NCBI RefSeq assembly: GCF_000156335.1
Contig: NZ_DS999213.1
Coordinates: forward strand, 3,634,491 to 3,698,490
Source of the DNA: Roseobacter sp. GAI101
GTDB lineage: Bacteria > Pseudomonadota > Alphaproteobacteria > Rhodobacterales > Rhodobacteraceae
Direction of reading: 5' to 3'
DNA: 64,000 bases
Shown here piece after piece: positions 35,304 to 44,475 of this stretch. The number at the start of each line of letters is the position of its first letter. Position 1 is the first letter of the stretch. The notes under the pieces are model-generated. The model was not told where the DNA came from. It worked only from the letters and a program-made list of their open reading frames with translations, and did not search any database. Made by a program: the position numbers and the translations under genes.

Positions 35304-36275
35304 TCAGGCGGGAAAGAAGCAGGCAACGCGGGAATTGTCACTTTTTTGCAACGTCGGGCGCTGCTCCGTACAGATTTGCCTGGATTTTGGGCAACGTGCT
35401 GCGAACGCACATCCTTTGGGCGGGTTGATGGGGCTTGGCGGATCGCCCTTGATTTGCATCGCGCGGGTATAGCCCTGGCTTTTACGTCGCTTCAACGATG
35501 GTGCTGCGGCCAGTAACGCCTGTGTGTAGGGGTGACGCGGCGCGTCAAACAGCGTGGCGACAGGGGCTTGTTCCACGATTTGGCCCAGATACATCACGGC
35601 CACATCATCGCAGACGTGGCGGACCACTCCCAGATCATGGCTGATGAACAGATAGCTAAGGCCCAGTTCCTGTTTCAGCCGCGCCAGCAGGTTTAGTATC
35701 TGGGCCTGAATGGCGACGTCCAGCGCCGAAACGGGTTCATCACAGACCAGCAGCTTGGGGTTCGTGGTCAGCGCCCGCGCGATGGAAATACGCTGCCGCT
35801 GCCCGCCCGAAAACTGATGGGGGAAAAGGCTTAGCTGATCCTCGCGAAGGCCGACCAGCGTGAACAACTCGCGTACCCTGCCCATGCGTTCGTCCATCGT
35901 CCCGATGTCCATCAGATCCAGCGGTTCGCGCACGATATCCACGACACGGGCACGCGGGTTCAAGGATGAATAGGGGTCCTGAAAGATCAGCCCCACGTCG
36001 CGGCGGCGCAAGCGCATCTGTTCGGCGCTCAGCTTCAGCAGGTCATCACCGTCAAAAAGCACCTGCCCACCGGCCGCTTCGGTCAACCGGATCGCAGCCA
36101 TCGCCGTCGTCGTCTTGCCTGACCCGCTTTCGCCCACAAGACCCAGAGCGCGCCCTTCCTCGAGGGTGAAGGACACCGCCCGCACGGCCTCAAGCTGGGG
36201 GCGGGCGGCGAACATCGACGGGCGCGGCAGGTCAAAGCGCACGGTCAGGTCGCGGACATCCAAAACTGTGCTCAT
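35304..36275 (-). CDS. dppF: Dipeptide/oligopeptide ABC transporter ATPase (DppF/OppF type)
   Basis: The 323-residue ATPase has Walker A GESGSGKTT, the QFSGGQRQR signature, Walker B LLVCDEPVSALD and the C-terminal oligopeptide-family extension (NPPKGCAFAARCPKS) with its two cysteines. It is the last gene of a five-gene Opp/Dpp operon and overlaps the upstream ATPase gene by four bases. The ATG at 36275 has a strong GGAGGG site. It energises peptide, or possibly other solute, import together with the DppD-like partner. Confidence 0.93.
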   Translation of the reverse strand: MSTVLDVRDLTVRFDLPRPSMFAARPQLEAVRAVSFTLEEGRALGLVGESGSGKTTTAMAAIRLTEAAGGQVLFDGDDLLKLSAEQMRLRRRDVGLIFQDPYSSLNPRARVVDIVREPLDLMDIGTMDERMGRVRELFTLVGLREDQLSLFPHQFSGGQRQRISIARALTTNPKLLVCDEPVSALDVAIQAQILNLLARLKQELGLSYLFISHDLGVVRHVCDDVAVMYLGQIVEQAPVATLFDAPRHPYTQALLAAAPSLKRRKSQGYTRAMQIKGDPPSPINPPKGCAFAARCPKSRQICTEQRPTLQKSDNSRVACFFPA

Positions 36276-37246
36276 ATGCGGCCCTCCTGCACCGCATGGC
36301 ACGCGGCGGGATGATGGCCATGCGCGGCCAGCTTGGGCTTTTCGGTATGGCAGCGGTTATTGGCGTGGGCACAGCGCGCGGCAAAGGCACAGCCAGCGCC
36401 CAGCAGATGCAGCGGCGGCACAACGCCGGGAATTTCGCGCAGGGCAGCGTCCCCCTTGGCGATGTTGGGGATGCAGTCGATCAGGCCGCGCGCGTAAGGG
36501 TGCTGCGGATGGTCCAGCACATCGTCGGCAGTCGCCCCTTCAATCACACGGCCAGCATACATGACGGCGACGCGGTCGGCCATCTCGGCGATCGCGCCCA
36601 TGTCGTGGGTGATCAGCACAATCGCTGCGCCGAAATCTCGCTGGATCTCGTTCAGAAGGTCAAAAATCTGTGCCTGCACGGTGACATCCAGCGCGGTTGT
36701 CGGCTCATCCGCGATCAACATCTTGGGGCGGCAGGACACGGCCATGGCAATCATCACCCGTTGGCGCATGCCCCCTGACAACTGGTGCGGATAGTCGCGC
36801 GCCCGTGCGTCCGGCGACGGGATACCGACCCGGTCAAGCAAGGCGACGGCAGCGCGCATGGCCTGATCTGCGCCGACCTTCTGATGCAGCATGATCGCCT
36901 CGGCGATCTGCGCGCCCACGGTGAAAACGGGATTGAGCGAGGTCATCGGTTCCTGAAAGATCATAGCCGCCTCGGCCCCCCTGATCGCCCGCATCCGCGC
37001 AGGAGATGCCGTGGTCAGCTCTTCACCATTCAGCCGGATCGACCCGCCGGCAATCCGGCCGGGTGGCGAGGGGATCAGCCCCATGACGGACAGGGCCGTG
37101 ATCGACTTGCCGCAGCCGGATTCGCCGACCACCCCCAGGGTTTCACCCGCATTCACATGCAATGAAACGGAATCCAACGCCGTAACGGCACCGTAGCGCG
37201 TGTTGAACGTCACGTTCAGGTCTTCGATCTCCAGAAGGGCGCTCAT
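36272..37246 (-). CDS. dppD: Dipeptide/oligopeptide ABC transporter ATPase (DppD/OppD type)
   Basis: This 324-residue ATPase has Walker A GESGCGKS, QLSGGMRQR as signature, Walker B LIADEPTTALDVT and the C-terminal extension ending near GAGCAFAARC. It is the second ATPase of the heterodimer and overlaps both the permease gene upstream and dppF downstream by ATGA. In this family the C-terminal cysteines can hold an Fe-S cluster in some members. Confidence 0.93.
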   Translation of the reverse strand: MSALLEIEDLNVTFNTRYGAVTALDSVSLHVNAGETLGVVGESGCGKSITALSVMGLIPSPPGRIAGGSIRLNGEELTTASPARMRAIRGAEAAMIFQEPMTSLNPVFTVGAQIAEAIMLHQKVGADQAMRAAVALLDRVGIPSPDARARDYPHQLSGGMRQRVMIAMAVSCRPKMLIADEPTTALDVTVQAQIFDLLNEIQRDFGAAIVLITHDMGAIAEMADRVAVMYAGRVIEGATADDVLDHPQHPYARGLIDCIPNIAKGDAALREIPGVVPPLHLLGAGCAFAARCAHANNRCHTEKPKLAAHGHHPAACHAVQEGRI

Positions 37247-38121
37247 CTTTCTCTCAGTTTCGGATTGAAGGCATCATTCAGACCGTCGCCCACCAGCGAT
37301 ACCGCCAGCACGGTCAGGAAAATCGCAAGGCCGGGAAAGGTTACCGGCCACCACGCATCCAATAGCTGATCGCGGTTGGCTCCTATCATCAACCCCCAGG
37401 ACATCACGTTCGGATCCCCAAGGCCCAGAAATGACAATCCTGCCTCGAACAGGATCGCGACGCCGATGGTCAACGCCGCGGAAACGATCAGCGGCGGCGC
37501 GGCATTGGGCAGGATGACCTTCCAGATGATCCGCGTGTTCTTGGCCCCGATGGCGCGGGCGGCGGTGACGTATTCCAGCTCTTTGATCTTCATGAACTCG
37601 GCCCGCGTCAGACGCGCGGTCTGCGGCCAGCTGACCACCCCGATGGCAAAGGCAATTGTCCAAAGCGATGGCGAAAACAGCGTGACCAGCACCATCGCGA
37701 ATAACAGCGCGGGAAGCACCTGAAAAAACTCGGTAAATCGCATCAGCGCCGTATCTATCCAGCCGCCATAAAAACCGGCCAATGCGCCCAGGCTGACCCC
37801 GATCACCATCGTGATCAACGCGGCCGCAGCCCCCACTGCCATGGTCGGCCCGCCGCCCTTCAGCATCCCGGTGACAATATCGCGGCCCAGATAATCGGTG
37901 CCCAATGGAAACTCCGGCGTGACCATCGGCGGCTCGTGTGGGGCCCAGACAATGTCATAGGCATCGCCAGCATAGAAAAACGACCCATAGAAAGTGATGG
38001 CCAATATGACAAAAAGCAATCCAAGCCCGAACAGCGCAGTACGGTTGCGGCTGTACATGCGCCACGCCTCGCGCCCCGGACTCTCGGCGACATAGGGTTC
38101 TGGAACGGTTGGCTCGGTCAC
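37243..38121 (-). CDS. dppC: ABC transporter permease (DppC type)
   Basis: The 292-residue permease starts with GTG after AAGGAG. It has the N-terminal OppC-type helix (RNRTALFGLGLLFV), a periplasmic loop with PLGTDYLGRDI and five more helices. The cytoplasmic EAA-like loop reads EYVTAARAIGAKNTRIIWKVILPN. It pairs with the DppB-type permease to form the channel. A 70-bp gap separates it from dppB; this holds a Rhodobacterales-type intergenic repeat. Confidence 0.92.
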   Translation of the reverse strand: MTEPTVPEPYVAESPGREAWRMYSRNRTALFGLGLLFVILAITFYGSFFYAGDAYDIVWAPHEPPMVTPEFPLGTDYLGRDIVTGMLKGGGPTMAVGAAAALITMVIGVSLGALAGFYGGWIDTALMRFTEFFQVLPALLFAMVLVTLFSPSLWTIAFAIGVVSWPQTARLTRAEFMKIKELEYVTAARAIGAKNTRIIWKVILPNAAPPLIVSAALTIGVAILFEAGLSFLGLGDPNVMSWGLMIGANRDQLLDAWWPVTFPGLAIFLTVLAVSLVGDGLNDAFNPKLRER

Positions 38122-38130
38122 GCTGCCGCT

Positions 38131-38179
38131 CCTTCATTTTGCCAGATAAACTCCGGGGGTTTGGGGGCTGGCCCCCAAG
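38131..38179 (-). repeat. Rhodobacterales CCCCCGG-type intergenic repeat, copy 1
   Basis: Read on the minus strand, a GC-rich hairpin stretch (GGGGGCCAGCCCCC) is followed by CCCCCGGAGTTTATCTGGCA and AAATGAAGG. The same arrangement occurs at 57541-57596. From memory, many Rhodobacteraceae intergenic regions carry this kind of element. It lies between dppB and dppC, and its AAGGAG end provides the dppC ribosome site. Confidence 0.6.
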
Positions 38180-38191
38180 TCGACATACGCA

Positions 38192-39169
38192 TCATTCACG
38201 CCCTCTCAGTCTGGGATCCGCCCAACGATAGCTGAGATCGGTCAGAATATTGGCCGCCACCACCATGGCTGCGGCAAAGAACAACACGCCCAAAACCGTC
38301 GGATAATTACGCCGCAGGATCGAATCGAACGCCAGCCGCCCCATGCCCGGCCAGTTGAACACCGTCTCGACCAACAGCGCGCCCGAAATCAGGTTGCCAA
38401 ATTGCAGCCCCGCCACCGTCAGGATCGGCAGCGCCGCATTGCGCAGGGCGTGTTTGAACAGCACCGACTGCTCTGTGGCACCCTTGGCCCGCGCCGTGCG
38501 GATGTAATCTGACCCCAGAACATCCATCATCGACGCGCGCGACAGTCGGGCATATTGGGCCAGATAGATGATCGCCAGCGTGAAGGCGGGCAGAACCAGA
38601 TGATGCGCGACGTCGAAAAACTGCGCTATCGGCCCCGCGTCGCGCAGGCGGACGGACCGCATCCCCTCAACCGGAAATATTGGAAAGACCGAGGCGAACA
38701 GGATCACCAGCATGATGCCGGTCCAGAACACCGGCACAGCATATCCGATGGTGGCAAAGACCGATACGAAACCCGACAGCGGGCCGTTTGGCTTGCGCGC
38801 CGCAATCACGCCCAGAAACATCCCGATCACGATCGACAGCACTTGCGCCGTCAGCACCAGCAATATCGTCGGCCCGATCCGTGCCGAAATCAGCGTCGCA
38901 ACCGGTTGGTTGAAAAAGAAACTCTCGCCCAGATTTCCCTGAACGACATTCGACAGATAAATCCAAAGCTGCGTTGGCAGCGGTTTATCGAGCCCGTAAT
39001 CCGCCCGGATCGCCGCCAGCATCTGTGCGTCGATACCCCCCATTTCACCCGCGATCACCACCGCTGGATCGCCCGGTGCCAGCCGGATCAAAAGGAAATT
39101 CAGGATCACGACGCCCAGCATCAGCAAAAGCCCGTAGGCAATGCGGCGGATGAAGAAAGAAGCTGTCAT
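38192..39169 (-). CDS. dppB: ABC transporter permease (DppB type)
   Basis: This 325-residue permease opens with FFIRRIAYGLLLMLGVVILNF and has the LRLAPGDPA-like segment (IRLAPGDPAVV) typical of DppB/OppB, six membrane helices and the EAA loop DYIRTARAKGATEQSVLFKHALRNA. It lies between the frameshifted binding-protein gene (72 bases upstream) and dppC. It is intact, so the transporter core could still function with a binding protein made elsewhere. Confidence 0.93.
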   Translation of the reverse strand: MTASFFIRRIAYGLLLMLGVVILNFLLIRLAPGDPAVVIAGEMGGIDAQMLAAIRADYGLDKPLPTQLWIYLSNVVQGNLGESFFFNQPVATLISARIGPTILLVLTAQVLSIVIGMFLGVIAARKPNGPLSGFVSVFATIGYAVPVFWTGIMLVILFASVFPIFPVEGMRSVRLRDAGPIAQFFDVAHHLVLPAFTLAIIYLAQYARLSRASMMDVLGSDYIRTARAKGATEQSVLFKHALRNAALPILTVAGLQFGNLISGALLVETVFNWPGMGRLAFDSILRRNYPTVLGVLFFAAAMVVAANILTDLSYRWADPRLRGRE

Positions 39170-39241
39170 TGAGGGATCTGTGCTTTCGCAGGCTTGTTGC
39201 GCGCCTTCGGGGCGACCCAGGCCGCCCCGAACCGTGTTGGC

Positions 39242-40796
39242 TCACTCGGAGATTTCGACCATATCCATCGGGTGCATGGTGCCCCATATTCCTTTGGGCG
39301 GGTTCACCAGCTTTGAATTATAGGCTGTGTGATAGGGCGTCGCGTTGATCCAGTAGATCGGCAAATCCTGCGCGACGACCTGTTGAAATTCGGCGTAAAG
39401 GGCCTTGCGCTTGTCCAGGTCCAACTCGACCGCCGCTGCATTCAGCAGTTCATCGACCTTGGGGTTCGCATAAGATTGCGTGTTCGACCAGATCACGCCC
39501 TTGACGATGTTGTCGCCAGATAGGTGCGGTGCACACCGATCACCGGATCGCCCCAATTGAACACGACATCCATCGACAGTTCGAAATCCTGGCCCGCAAC
39601 ACGGCCCGCCCAAGTCGGAAAGTCCGGTGCCGCACGCACAGTCACGTCAATGCCGATCTTTTTCAGTTGCGACTTCATGTATTCCGCAACCGATTGCTGC
39701 TGCTCTTTGGGGCCGGGGATATAGTCGATGGTCAGGTCCATCCCGTCGCCGAAACCGGCTTCGGCCATCAGCGCATTGGCCTTGTCCAGATCCACATCGT
39801 AGGCTTCGATCGTGTCGTCAAAGAACGGCGAGCTTTCGATGATCGGGCCACGCTGCGGCGTCGATACACCACGGTGCAGCGCCTTGGTGATGAAATCGCG
39901 ATCCACGGCATAGCCAATCGCCTGTCGCACCCGCACGTCGCTCAGCTTGGGCGACTCCGTGTTGAACGCCAGCCAGTTGATCGGACCCACGGCGGCATAG
40001 CCTTCGGCGGTCACTCCAGCCCGTCCACTTTGCCCAGACGGTTGATTTCCTGCGCACCGGCCATGAAGGGATAGATGTCAGCCTCGCCGTTTTCCATTGC
40101 GATCAGCAGGGCAGAGGGGTCTTTGATGATGCGTATGATGATCTCGTCCAGCTTCGGGCGGCCTTCGATAAAGAAATTCGGGTTCTTTTTCAGCACGATC
40201 GCTTCGCCTGCGGTGAATTCTTCCAGCATGAACGGGCCAGACCCGACAGGCGCGGCATTCGCCGGATGGCTTTTGATATCCTGTCCGTCGCCGTACACAT
40301 GTTTGGGCAGGATCGGGGCCAGCGCGGGCGACATGGCCAGCAGCAGGGCAGGGTGTGGTTGGCCAAGCTTGATAATGGCGGTCAGCGGATCGGGGGTTTC
40401 AATCGCCTCGACCGGGGCGAACATGGACTTGAAGGGATGGTTTTCCTTGATCGTCATGATCGAAAATGCCACGTCCTCGGATGTGACGGGTTTGCCGTCA
40501 TGGAACGTCGCATTGTCCACCAGGTTCAGCGTGACGCTCAGGCCGTCCTCGGACACCTCCCAGCTTTTGGCAAGATAGGGCTGAGGGTCCCAGTTTTCGT
40601 CATAGCGCATGGGGGATGCAAAGATTTGCGTCGACGGGACGGCGGTTGCGATTCCCGATTGCACGGCACCGTTCAAATGGCGCGGCACCTGGCTTGACGC
40701 GATGACCAGCGTGCCCCCTTCAGCATGAACGGGTGCAGCGCCAAGCGCTGCGGTGGCGATGGCAGCGGCCCCCACCAGACGGGCAAAAATGGACAT
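39242..40796 (-). pseudogene. dppA: Peptide ABC transporter substrate-binding protein, two apparent frameshifts
   Basis: The family 5 solute-binding protein is spread over three frames. Piece 1 (40796-40011) has a signal peptide ending near APVHAEG and the N-terminal lobe. Piece 2 (about 40014-39515) continues with PINWLAFNTESPKLSDVRVRQ. Piece 3 (about 39525-39242) supplies NIVKGVIWSNTQSY to the stop. Each junction is mended by one added base: near 40012-40017 (GGAGTG, a missing G) and near 39511-39525. The total length plus two bases is divisible by three and gives 518 residues, normal for the family. It may be a decaying gene or two base-call errors. Confidence 0.85.
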
Positions 40797-40905
40797 GTGT
40801 TGGACTCCCCAAGAATGATTTTGGATTATTATGCTTGGAAGGCTAGCCAGAACCTTTAGTACAGAAAACAGTGTTTAATGTGCTGGCTAAGTGCATTCTA
40901 TGCAT

Positions 40906-41841
40906 TTAGCCCGCGGTGCGTGGACGCAATTCCAGACTGTCGAACTGCCCTTCGCTTACCAGATCATCCGAGATTTTCAGCACCGCCTGCAACACGGCCG
41001 ATTTCTCGTTCCCGGCACTATATGCAAGGCCAAAATCAGGTTCTTCGAGGTCGCCCAACAAGGGTTTGGTGACATATCCTGACAGGTCTTGAGCATCCAC
41101 ACGGCTATGAATATTCATCAACGTATAGCCCAATCCGGCCGCTACCATGCCGCGCAAGACAGAAGATGATTTTGAGGTGTGCACAATTTTCGGGCGCAGG
41201 CTTTGACTGCTGAACAGCCGGTTGAAATAGCTTTGTGATGCCGGCAGATCCAGCATCAACATGGGCAGGTCGGCCATATCGGCCAGGGTCAGGTTGGGTT
41301 TGGCCGCCAAGGGCCAGTCAGCGGGCAGCAACGCAAAGGGCCGCGCAAAAAACAAGGACCGAAACGGTTGATCTGCAGCCAGCCCGACGTTGTAGGTCAG
41401 TGCCATGTCCACCCCCCCATCTCTCAAGAGCTGCGAGATTTCCTGCATGTCCCCTTCTTTCAGATCAATCCGGATGGACGGGTAAAGCGCCGCAATCCGT
41501 TTCAGGATCGGCGGCAGGACATAGGGGGCCGAGGGTTCGAAACAGGCGACGCGCAAGGTGCCGGTGGGGCTGCCTTGTAGGCTCATCAACTCGCTTTCGA
41601 AATGGCGGCATTGCTCTAGAAATGCGACGACCCGCTGGCCGACTTCGCGACCCGCATCCGTGGCGACGATCCCCTTGGCGGGGATGCGGCGGAACAGGGT
41701 GCTGCCGATATTGCCCTCCATCAGATCAATCGCCGCCGTGATAGAGGATTGCGAAATGTTCATTTCTTCCGCCGCCCGCGCAATCGATCCATAACGCAAG
41801 GCGGCATCGAAATACCGCAGTTGTTTGAAGGTAAAGCGCAT
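40906..41841 (-). CDS. LysR-family transcriptional regulator
   Basis: The 311-residue protein has the N-terminal winged HTH (FKQLRYFDAALRYGSIARAAEEMNISQSSIT, split around residue 5-35) and a periplasmic-binding-like effector domain from about residue 90. AGGGGAA precedes the ATG. It is divergent from the amidohydrolase gene across 98 bp with a candidate T-N11-A site, and it lies just upstream of the peptide transporter operon. It could control either; divergence makes the amidohydrolase/GTPase pair the likelier target. Confidence 0.93.
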   Translation of the reverse strand: MRFTFKQLRYFDAALRYGSIARAAEEMNISQSSITAAIDLMEGNIGSTLFRRIPAKGIVATDAGREVGQRVVAFLEQCRHFESELMSLQGSPTGTLRVACFEPSAPYVLPPILKRIAALYPSIRIDLKEGDMQEISQLLRDGGVDMALTYNVGLAADQPFRSLFFARPFALLPADWPLAAKPNLTLADMADLPMLMLDLPASQSYFNRLFSSQSLRPKIVHTSKSSSVLRGMVAAGLGYTLMNIHSRVDAQDLSGYVTKPLLGDLEEPDFGLAYSAGNEKSAVLQAVLKISDDLVSEGQFDSLELRPRTAG

Positions 41842-41857
41842 CGGTCATTCCCCTAAA

Positions 41858-41882
41858 TTTACGGGCTTTGCACGACAGTAAA
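41858..41882. promoter_or_regulatory. Candidate LysR-type binding site
   Basis: TTTAC-N15-GTAAA lies in the divergent promoter between the LysR gene and the amidohydrolase, 17 bases from the regulator start. The interrupted inverted repeat, with T near one end and A near the other, fits LysR-type sites in general. No consensus is known for this regulator. Confidence 0.4.
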
Positions 41883-41939
41883 TCTATTTTTCCGCTCAAC
41901 CAAGCTGCGATAGCTGTTGACCGGAACATAGGGGGCGTC

Positions 41940-43565
41940 ATGTCGGATATCGTTGTTTTTTCAGCCAAAAAGATCATCACAATGGACCTGAACCGGATGG
42001 AGGCGACGCATGTCGCCGTCCGCAACGGTGAGGTTCTGGCGGTCGGTGATGCGACCTGCGCGGATCAATGGGGCGCGGTGACCCATGATGACAGCCTGAA
42101 AGACGCGGTGTTGATGCCCGGTTTCATCGAAGGCCACGCGCATATGATGGCGGGCGCGATGTGGGAATACGCCTATGCCGGTTTTCACGACCGGATCGAC
42201 CCGGATGGCAAAATGTGGCCGGGGTTGACGGATATTGACGCGGTGATTGGCGGGCTGTCGGAATACGCTAAAACACTGGAGGACGATGCCCCGTTGGTCG
42301 GGTGGGGGTTTGACCCGATCTTTCTGACGTCCGAACGGCTGAGCAAGACCCATCTGGACCAGATCAGCACGACGCGCCCCATCGCGATCATGTTCTCGAA
42401 TTTCCACCTGATGTGTGTCAACTCGGCAGCGCTTGATCTGGCCGGGTTCGACCAGACCACCAATGCCGAAGGGGTGATCAAAGGCGCTGACGGACTGCCC
42501 ACGGGGGAGCTGCAGGAAATGGCCGCGATGTTCCCGGTCATGCGGCGTTTGGGGATCGATTTTCGCGGCCTCAGCCAGAAAGAAGCGTCCATTCGTGCCT
42601 ATGCAGATGTGTCCCGCCGCGCAGGCGTGACCACGGTCACCGACCTTTATTCCCAGATGGAGGAAGACGACGTGACCACCATGCTGCGCGTGACCGGTGC
42701 CGATGATTTCCCTTTGCGTGTGGTGCCTGCCTTGGGCGCAATCGACGGGCCGAAAGCGATTGGTGACAAGGCGCAGGCGCTGGCCAAACGCAGCACCGAC
42801 AAGCTGCGGCTGGGGGCGGTCAAGCTGATGACGGACGGGTCCATCCAAGGCTGGACGGCGCGGGTGAAATCCCCCGGATATGTCGGCGGGCAACCCAACG
42901 GCATATGGAATACACCGCCGGAAACGATCTTTGCGCTGGTCGAGGAACTACACGGTCGTGGCATACAGATGCACATTCACGTCAATGGCGACGAGGCGGC
43001 AGAGGTGTCGCTGAACGCGATCGAGGCGGCACTGCGCAAACACCCGTGGACCGGGCACCGCCATGTCTTGCAGCATTGCCAGATGATGGGCCGCGACCTG
43101 TTCACACGGGCCGCTGACATGGGCGTGTGCTGCAACATCTTTGCCAACCACATCTATTATTTCGGCGATCAACACGCAGCCCTTACAATCGGGACAGACC
43201 GCGCCGAGCGTATGGACGGGTCGCGCAGCGCGATTGACGCGGGCGTGAATGTCGCGATCCATTCGGATGCCCCTGTGACGCCGATGGCACCGCTGTTCAC
43301 CGCTTGGTGCGCTGTGAACCGGCAGACCATGTCGGGCCGCACGCTGGGGACCGCGCAGTGCATCGACGTCGAGGAAGCGCTGTTCGCGATCACCATGGGG
43401 GCCGCCTACACGCTGAAACTGGATGGCGAGATTGGCAGTATCGAGGCTGGGAAACGCGCGGACTTTGCCGTGCTGGGTGATGACCCGATGGCGGTCGAGC
43501 CCATGGCGCTTAGGGATGTGCCGGTCCTGGGCACCGTCTTTGGGGGGCGCGTGCATCTGCTATGA
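41940..43565 (+). CDS. Amidohydrolase family 3 (YtcJ-like) metal-dependent hydrolase
   Basis: From the ATG at 41940 (AGGGGGCGTC upstream) the protein has 541 residues. It shows the YtcJ/amidohydrolase-3 form: an N-terminal beta domain, GFIEGHAHM with the first metal histidines, LMTDGSIQGWT, HIHVNGDEA, HVLQHCQMM and HSDAPVTPM, whose Asp is catalytic. The C-terminus returns to the beta domain (EAGKRADFAVLGDDP). These enzymes hydrolyse C-N bonds of amides or formyl derivatives; the substrate is unknown. The stop overlaps the GTPase gene by ATGA. There is no signal peptide, so it is cytoplasmic. Confidence 0.9.
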   Translation: MSDIVVFSAKKIITMDLNRMEATHVAVRNGEVLAVGDATCADQWGAVTHDDSLKDAVLMPGFIEGHAHMMAGAMWEYAYAGFHDRIDPDGKMWPGLTDIDAVIGGLSEYAKTLEDDAPLVGWGFDPIFLTSERLSKTHLDQISTTRPIAIMFSNFHLMCVNSAALDLAGFDQTTNAEGVIKGADGLPTGELQEMAAMFPVMRRLGIDFRGLSQKEASIRAYADVSRRAGVTTVTDLYSQMEEDDVTTMLRVTGADDFPLRVVPALGAIDGPKAIGDKAQALAKRSTDKLRLGAVKLMTDGSIQGWTARVKSPGYVGGQPNGIWNTPPETIFALVEELHGRGIQMHIHVNGDEAAEVSLNAIEAALRKHPWTGHRHVLQHCQMMGRDLFTRAADMGVCCNIFANHIYYFGDQHAALTIGTDRAERMDGSRSAIDAGVNVAIHSDAPVTPMAPLFTAWCAVNRQTMSGRTLGTAQCIDVEEALFAITMGAAYTLKLDGEIGSIEAGKRADFAVLGDDPMAVEPMALRDVPVLGTVFGGRVHLL

Positions 43566-44437
43566 GGGACCGTTTGCCGCTGACGGTCATCTCGGGGTAT
43601 TTGGGGGCCGGGAAAACCACCTTGATCAACCGGGTGCTGGCCGAAAACCATGGCCTGAAGCTGTTGGTTATGGTCAATGACTTCGGGGCGATCAACATAG
43701 ATGCGGATCTGCTTGCCTCGGCGGATGATGACACGCTGACCCTGACCAATGGCTGTGTGTGCTGCACCATGGGGGCCGATCTTTATATGGCCATCGGCGA
43801 TGTGCTGGACCGAGGGACGCGGCCGGATCATCTGGTGATCGAAGCATCTGGCGTGGCCGATCCGGCGCGGATCGCGCAGGTCGCACAGGCCGAACCGGAA
43901 TTGGCCTATGGCGGGATCGTGACGGTGGTGGATGGTCAAACCTATGCCCGCTTGTCGCAGGACCCGCAGATCGGCGCGCAGGTGGCGGGGCAGGTGAATG
44001 TGGCCGATCTGGTCCTGATCAGTAAACTCGCGGTGCCCGATCCGGCAGTGCAGCTTCGTCTGGGCGTTCAGGCCCGCGCGGCAGTCCTGGATTTGACGCA
44101 GGTGGATGTCTTGGCACCGCTTTTATTCGGGGCCGGTGGCAAAGACATCCCAACTGTCTCGCAGAGCCGCCACGCACCCTATCTAAGCTGGAGCGCACAA
44201 GGCGATCTGGCCCTGAGCTACGAGGCGTTGAAAGACCGTCTGAAAACGCGGCCCGAGGGATTGTTTCGCTTCAAAGGCTTCGTGGGGCATGATGCAAATA
44301 GCGGCTGGGAAGTCCAATGCGTCGGCCCGTCGGTAAGCATCAAACGCCTGAAGCAGCCCCGACAGACCAAAGTTGTCGGGATCGGGCTGCGCAGCCAGAT
44401 CACAGCAGATCAGATCGATGACTGGTGGCACCGCTAA
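43562..44437 (+). CDS. COG0523 (CobW/YjiA-type) metal-chaperone GTPase
   Basis: The 291-residue G3E GTPase has Walker A GYLGAGKT near residue 12, the NGCVCCTM metal-binding CxCC motif near residue 65, and VIEASGVADPARI. Its C-terminal domain is short. COG0523 proteins use GTP to deliver zinc or other metals to client enzymes. Four-base overlap with the amidohydrolase, itself a metalloenzyme, suggests that enzyme as its client. It has no His-rich loop. It converges on ygfZ. Confidence 0.9.
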   Translation: MRDRLPLTVISGYLGAGKTTLINRVLAENHGLKLLVMVNDFGAINIDADLLASADDDTLTLTNGCVCCTMGADLYMAIGDVLDRGTRPDHLVIEASGVADPARIAQVAQAEPELAYGGIVTVVDGQTYARLSQDPQIGAQVAGQVNVADLVLISKLAVPDPAVQLRLGVQARAAVLDLTQVDVLAPLLFGAGGKDIPTVSQSRHAPYLSWSAQGDLALSYEALKDRLKTRPEGLFRFKGFVGHDANSGWEVQCVGPSVSIKRLKQPRQTKVVGIGLRSQITADQIDDWWHR

Positions 44438-44475
44438 GGCCGGGCGCGGAAGCTTCCAAAACTCTGTTGTACGCG

